The position numbers and the translations under genes were made by a program. Below the pieces are notes generated by a model, which ran no database searches, was not told the DNA's origin, and saw only the letters and a program-made list of their open reading frames with translations. Source: Moniliella sp. 'wahieum' (taxonomy: Eukaryota > Basidiomycota > Moniliellomycetes > Moniliellales > Moniliellaceae). From it: DNA of 64,000 nucleotides. The stretch covers positions 123,066-187,065 of the forward strand of contig RSEE01000116.1 of assembly GCA_003971905.1 (NCBI GenBank). The letters run 5' to 3'. Positions 59,067 through 64,000 of the stretch are shown piece after piece. Position 1 is the stretch's first letter; every line of letters begins with the position of its first letter.

Positions 59067-59110
59067 CTTTTGCCGCAGGCACGCTTTTTCCGCAGACACG
59101 CTTTTGCGGA
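59067..59110. repeat. 17-base tandem repeat
   Basis: Two full units of CTTTT(G/T)CCGCAG(G/A)CACG and a partial third. Confidence 0.8.
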
Positions 59111-59623
59111 GCGATACCGCGTGACATTTGGTCAGATCGATGAGGTCGATGCAAGGGATGGAGCCATCAACATGCATCACTGTAGGGCGTTCCCAGTACG
59201 CGTTATACGAAGCGCAAACCATCGGGGGTTGGCCTTAGGTCTTAGGGAGCAATCGGTCAGTAACCTAATCCACATGATTGACCTGATCTGACCGTTCCAT
59301 ACCCATGTCATAGTCCCCACACTGCGACAACGGCGGTGCTCCTTTCGCTTCCGGCAGGGATCGCTCTCTATTACGCTCAATAGCTCTCCGTGCATACGCT
59401 CAGGATATTGTCATTCATCACATCAGATAGTACCGCACAAGGAATTATACGATGAGGCTATAGATATCCCCCTGTTGATGCTCTCTCCTGAGCATACCTT
59501 GTCATCCGGCTCTTGCGAGAGGATAAGCCTATACACCAGAGTATACTCGTGCTGATTCAATTCTGTTTGCACACCTAGAGGGGAGGCTTAGTATGTAGAA
59601 CCCTTGAAGGATGAATAAGGCTG

Positions 59624-59637
59624 AACATTGAACGTTG
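59624..59637. repeat. Heptamer pair, AACGTT core
   Basis: AACATT-G, AACGTT-G. Confidence 0.65.
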
Positions 59638-60180
59638 AGCACACATCTCTGAGTACGTTCCTGGCCCTGGGACACCGATTCAATATTCAGGGGCCTTTTG
59701 TTGCACTGTTGCTCGGACCGTTCTCGCTCGCGGACGTGTGCGTTTGCCCTTAGGCTTACCCCCTGCATGGCTTGTTGTGCAACCTGTGTCAGCCTGCGGC
59801 TCATTCAGGTGGGAAGATGAACAATGAAAACCACACACAATTAACAGGGGAAGCGTTAATTGACGTCTCGAAACCGCGCTTCGAACAGCTTCTCACCCTC
59901 TCGCCTTTTGGGGTAGGTGCCAGTTACACCGACACAAACAAACAACGACGCAGCTCGCATGGCATACATTTTCTCTTCTTCTACGCAGTGTCCGCACTAT
60001 AGTAGGGTCGCCTGTACTCTGGTTGTTCGCGTACGACTCATCACTCATCGATCATCGGCGGCGGTCGACATCGACCTGACATGTGACACAGCTGATGAGA
60101 CTGTCGTATCATCGAGATCATCGATCACGCCGCCGGCTGCCCGCCGTGCAGGATGATCGACCGATGATCGATAACCTGAA

Positions 60181-60202
60181 AGGCCTGTGGCCTGAAACGT
60201 TG
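60181..60202. repeat. Heptamer array, AGGCCT then AACGTT
   Basis: AGGCCT-G, TGGCCT-G, then AAACGTT-G: both palindrome types side by side. Confidence 0.65.
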
Positions 60203-60699
60203 AACGAGCGTTGGATGTTGGCGTTCCACGCCAGGGTGTTCCCATGATAGCTTCCCCAATAGAGAGACCCTCTGCAATGCTGGCACTATAACAAGCCCCT
60301 GTCACATGTCAACGCACATGCGTCTTGCTTTGTGCTCCTATGAGTAACTGAGTGCCCCCCCCCCCTTGATCGATGAGCCCCGCCGTGCCTTCTCTCCACG
60401 GACGGTATCCACCGCTTGACTCGATACCTCGTTCTCCGCAACGCTTGTGACATGTGAACGTTGTGAACAACTCTCAGAGCGATCTCAGCCCTTGCTTTTT
60501 CCGTCAGGACTGTAACTCGCAGTTGCGGCCATCAGATTGGAGCCACTGGTTGTGGTTGTGGCGCAACAGTTTCCAATAAGTTTTGCAAACGCACACATGC
60601 CGTCAGTGCACGTACATGTGGTGAACCTTGTGGTGCGACGGGCGAAGAACCGAACCCACAGAGGATAAGGGGTCGCCACCACCACGGAAGCGGATTGAA

Positions 60700-60734
60700 C
60701 ACGTTGAACGTTGAACTTTGAACGTTGATGCATT
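60700..60734. repeat. Five-unit heptamer array, AACGTT changing to ATGCAT
   Basis: CACGTT-G, AACGTT-G, AACTTT-G, AACGTT-G, ATGCAT-T in exact 7-base register. Confidence 0.9.
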
Positions 60735-60901
60735 GATGATCGAGACGAGATCCCCCCGATGAGCCGTCTGAATTTCGATATGTCACGAAATGTGATGCGA
60801 CAAAAGGAATGCCAAATACCGAGTGATATCCATTGCTGGGGCCATTCCGAGAGAAAGGCTGTGGCAGCGTAGTAGGAGGTGCGAGACGGAAGGTTGAGGA
60901 C

Positions 60902-60967
60902 CCTCAGCGCCTCAGCCTCGGGCCGAGGCTCATCGCTCAGCCTCGGGCCTCTCGGCCTCAACGTTGA
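60902..60967. repeat. CTCAGCCTCGGGCC repeat cluster
   Basis: Two copies of CTCAGCCTCGGGCC with CGAGGCTCATCG between them, ending in AACGTT-G. Confidence 0.7.
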
Positions 60968-61325
60968 GAGATCCCAGAAGAAGAGCAGGAGAAAGGTGAA
61001 TTCTAACTTGTAGTCCATAAACCACTATATAGGCTCCCGCTCGCGAATGGGCTGGCCAAACCCCACAGGGCCACTGTCCGACAGTGCTGCCACACTCGCA
61101 GTCGGGCGATGTCATGCCATACAGCGAGGGCAGCAGGGGGCAGTCGGTCACCCATTCGCAACATTATTAAACAAGACACTTGCCTGCATGGGGTGAGTAC
61201 ACTCGACAGGGTAACTCAGGGTGAAAGGGCTGGCATCAAAGTTGGATGGCGCAGGTATGCGTTTGGGCATGACGAAGCTCGGCACCTTTTTGTTCGTCTC
61301 TTCGTCTTTCCCATGCACACATTGT

Positions 61326-61345
61326 ATGCATCATGCATCATGTTG
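61326..61345. repeat. Heptamer array, ATGCAT core
   Basis: ATGCAT-C, ATGCAT-C, ATGTTG. Two perfect palindromes in register. Confidence 0.85.
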
Positions 61346-61655
61346 ATCAAGCACACCCTACTTGCACATACATATGGCGCTTATAGCCGTCGGGCCATTT
61401 TGTGGTTTGCTGCATACCCAGGAGCTTTTCCGAGGTTATTTTTTTTTTGCGATCTATCGTCGCCCTTTTAGCTCGAGGTTTTTCTTCCCCTCCTCACCTT
61501 CCCGGCACCCGGTCATCTGCCATCAGATCAGATAAGAACACCACCACACTCCACCACACAACCTTAGCGGTGTATAGATCTATAACCCGTCATCAATATA
61601 ATAGTTTTTGTTTCTCTCCAACACCATCCGTCGTGTGCATCACCACCTACCCAAC

Positions 61656-63655
61656 ATGCCCCTCCCGCAATGGCTGAAGCGCATGGGGCCAGCTGCACTT
61701 CCAGCGCGAACTCACCATCACCGCACCTACCGTCCACCCCTCCCCCCCTCCCCCACATCTGCTACTGAAGGCGCACCCCCTGACGCGGACCAAGATGAGG
61801 TGGAAGAGCCACTCTCATGGATCGACCGCATGCTCAACTGGCTCGTGCATCAGTCGGGCTCCCTCCTGATCTTCGCCTTGATTCAAGCCATCCTATTGGC
61901 CTGGGTCTTTATTGGGATCCCCTACCACACCGAAACGTGGCAGATCGTAATGGGCAACGGACAAGCAATCTTCTCATACGTGTGGGACTCGTTGCTTATG
62001 CGACATCAGCTTATGATCTTCGGCAAAACGCGGAGGTCCACTTCGTTACTTCGATCTAGGGCCGCAAACAACCTCGCCATGCTCCGTGAGTGTTTGTCAC
62101 ACTACCGTGTTCGTACGCACCCCCCTGCCTCTCCGAATCTGGGTGGGGATGAGGACGACATCCAACCGGCCCAATCTGAAGTGCCCGCGCTGCCCTACTA
62201 TCCCAACACCTCTGCACCCGCACGTGGCCCCACCCAGCACCACCACCATCACCAACCCCAACACCACGCCCACCCACACCCAATCTGCCTCTCTTGACCC
62301 CCAGCTCCCCACGGAATCCCGTATAGGCAAAACGCTCACCTACTTTACCTTCCTCATCGGCCACATATTCTCCGTCATCTTGTTCTGGGTGTGCTTCTTC
62401 ATCTGGATCGGGTTCGGTCCGTCGATGCATTTTAGCGACCTGTGGCAGCTAGACTGGAACTCGGCCTTATCGGCATGGATGATCTTTACGTTTTCCTTCT
62501 TGGCCATTGCGCGCGAAGAAAATGGTCGGTACGCTGGCGTGTGTACAGAGGCGATTTTGCGCCTCGATCGGCGGTTGGAGTACCGACTGAGGGTGCTCAC
62601 GCAGAATTTTCCCGCTATTCCCGCTGCCGACGGTAGTACTCACAAGCAACAACCTACCAACAAGGACCTTTCGCCTGATGGTACCCTCGCCGCAATGCCC
62701 CTCTTCGGCTGGAGCGAGCAACCTACCGATTTGCACCACCCTCCCACGTGGGAACCTGGTCCAGAAGTGCATTCAAGTGTACGCCTCAGTAGTAGGCACG
62801 CTATTCGGCATCGCACTCCTCATCGTGGTACTCATCGTCTGGATTGCCATTGGTGCCCCCATGAGCTTCTCGACGGACTGGTGGTTGATTATCGGTACCT
62901 ACGCCGGCTTGATCGGGTTACACGACGGTTTCGTGCTACGGAACATGCAAATGCGGTTGGATGAGTGGGAGGATCCGTGGTTCGATGATTTGGCACGGCA
63001 GGATGACGTGATGATGGAGGCTGTGCGGGAGGCAGGGATTGCTCCTACGAACGCGATGGAGGAGGGGATAACGGCCCCAAAACCCCAACAGGACCTGGAA
63101 AAGCAAGAGCAGGAAGGGAAAGACGCTGTCCAGAATGAGAAGGAACCGAAGGAGGAAGACATTGCCACCCCTCCCTCAACGAACGTGGTCGTACTTCCCG
63201 GACTCAGTCGTCTAACCTCCACTTCCATCTCCGCCTCCTCACACACGAAAGAAAAACTCTCCTCGCGGCTCTGGCGGTGGACCCGCACAGTATCAGACAC
63301 GATGCTCTTCCTTTTCGCACACGAGTGGGCCGTCATTTTGGACCTGTTATTGATCCTTGGGTTGGTATGTGGTGCTTCGGGGATGCACTGGAACATGACG
63401 GGCCAGCTGCTGTGCAACATTCCACCCATGACGATCGAAGCCTTCATGATGCAGATCCTGATTACTGGGCATAGTGGGCTCGATCAAAAGGTACGCGCGA
63501 GACTTACAAGAGCACATGCCAATCGGGTACGGTTGCACCAGATTCTGGACCAAGTGTGTGCCGAACGTGTGGTGGACCAGGACAAGGAGAAGGACAATAC
63601 GTGCTCCAAAGGTCTTGATGGCCGTGACGGCGAGGGGGAAGGAGATGCCCACTAA
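61656..63655 (+). CDS. Low-affinity iron permease-like protein (Fet4 family)
   Basis: Plasma-membrane permease-type protein of the low-affinity iron family (PF04120 pattern). It has four repeated units, each a hydrophobic pair around a W-x-L/I motif: LLIFALIQAILLAWVFIGIP with TETWQIVMGNGQA; IFSVILFWVCFFIWIGFGPS with FSDLWQLDWNSALSAW; VVGTLFGIALLIVVLIVWIA with FSTDWWLIIGTYAG; and AVILDLLLILGLVCGASGMH with MTGQLLCNIPPMTIEAFMMQ. Basic, coiled segments (RLDRRLEYRLRVLT, RARLTRAHANRVRLHQIL) close units 2 and 4, and an acidic/Lys-rich loop separates units 3 and 4. Frame changes lie near 62010, 62210 and 62690. The metal specificity cannot be read from sequence. It is the last gene before the telomere. 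Confidence 0.83.
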
Positions 63656-63972
63656 CTTGCACCAAAACGTAAACGACAACTCTTCATGACCATCCATCAT
63701 TGACGACAACCTTAGCGATCATGCAGACCATCTTGATCATGAGCCTAACAAGTCAGTACCGGAACATCAGACCGTCGCTGAGCGCTGACTTGAGTCTGCT
63801 AGGCACCCAATGATTACCTCTTTTTCCTGATGACATCGATGGCCTTTTCGTTTTGCTGTGCATGCCCCGCTTTAACGGTTTACGTGCACAACGCGTAGTA
63901 ACGCCTTTTGAATGATGATGACCGACGACCTGCTTTTTTTTGCTTTTACGAGCGTAACGACTCCCCTGCCCC
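63656..63972. other. Subtelomeric spacer
   Basis: About 317 bases between the last stop codon and the telomere repeats. No gene, no tandem repeat and no recognisable mobile element seen. Confidence 0.7.
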
Positions 63973-64000
63973 TTAGGGTTAGGGTTAGGGTTAGGGTTAG
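63973..64000 (+). repeat. Telomere repeat (TTAGGG)n
   Basis: Four and a half TTAGGG units running to the window end. The G-rich strand points 5' to 3' outwards, as expected at a right chromosome end. The tract is cut by the window edge. Confidence 0.97.

Larger units (their letters stand above)
58634..61655. other. Subtelomeric gene-free region with many short repeats
   Basis: About 3 kb without a supported gene. Contains a hairpin with overlapping direct repeat (58832-58888), a 17-base tandem repeat (59067-59110) and several heptamer arrays. A 177-residue open reading on the minus strand (60485-61018) is crossed by these repeats and is not accepted as a gene. Confidence 0.5.

Noticed and set aside
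60485-61018. 177-residue open reading frame on the minus strand near the telomere
   Set aside because: It runs through AACGTT and CTCAGCCTCGGGCC repeats, has no domain and no homologue-like pattern; an open frame by chance is more likely.

Overview
The window is the right end of a fungal chromosome. It finishes in a run of TTAGGG repeats (63973-64000), so the true telomere lies at the right edge. The gene set is eukaryotic and fungal, with short introns, GC-rich compact genes and fungal-type families (C2H2 factor with a fungal regulatory domain, Ssb-type Hsp70, sedolisin, GH128, low-affinity iron permease). A basidiomycete with few introns per gene fits best, perhaps in or near the Ustilaginomycotina. 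I cannot name the genus from sequence alone.

Layout from left to right: the 3' part of an ISWI remodeller; a small secreted protein; eIF2B beta; a gene-poor 5 kb; a C2H2 transcription factor; NAA10 and EFL1 as a divergent pair; COX6A/COX13; two unrecognised proteins; MRPL7 (uL5m), divergent from one of them; a DH-domain (RhoGEF-like) gene; a GH128 glycosidase; ribosomal protein L11; an MSN2/4-like C2H2 factor; an M20 peptidase; an Ssb-type Hsp70; a secreted S53 peptidase; a tRNA-Lys(CTT); a small unknown gene divergent from prefoldin subunit 3; another unknown gene; an MFS-like transporter; a triple-KH RNA-binding protein; a kinase-fold protein that has lost its catalytic residues; and finally a low-affinity iron permease-like gene about 320 bp from the telomere.

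Most genes are single-copy housekeeping functions, with many in protein synthesis and folding: eIF2B beta, EFL1, RPL11, MRPL7, Ssb, prefoldin, NAA10 and tRNA-Lys. There is no sign of a biosynthetic cluster or an operon-like system. Intergenic DNA becomes longer and visibly less GC-rich towards the telomere.

Two features run through the window. First, almost every conserved gene is broken by one- or two-base indels, including essential ones such as RPL11 and EFL1. This looks like uncorrected long-read assembly error rather than pseudogenisation, and gene coordinates here therefore span several reading frames. Second, non-coding DNA carries many short heptamer arrays with a shared design: a palindromic or near-palindromic hexamer (AAGCTT, ACTAGT, AGTACT, AACGTT, AGGCCT, ATGCAT, ACCGGT) plus one spacer base, repeated in exact 7-base register. 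In some arrays the hexamer changes from one palindrome to another without losing register. That pattern and the degenerate kinase are the two observations most worth following up.
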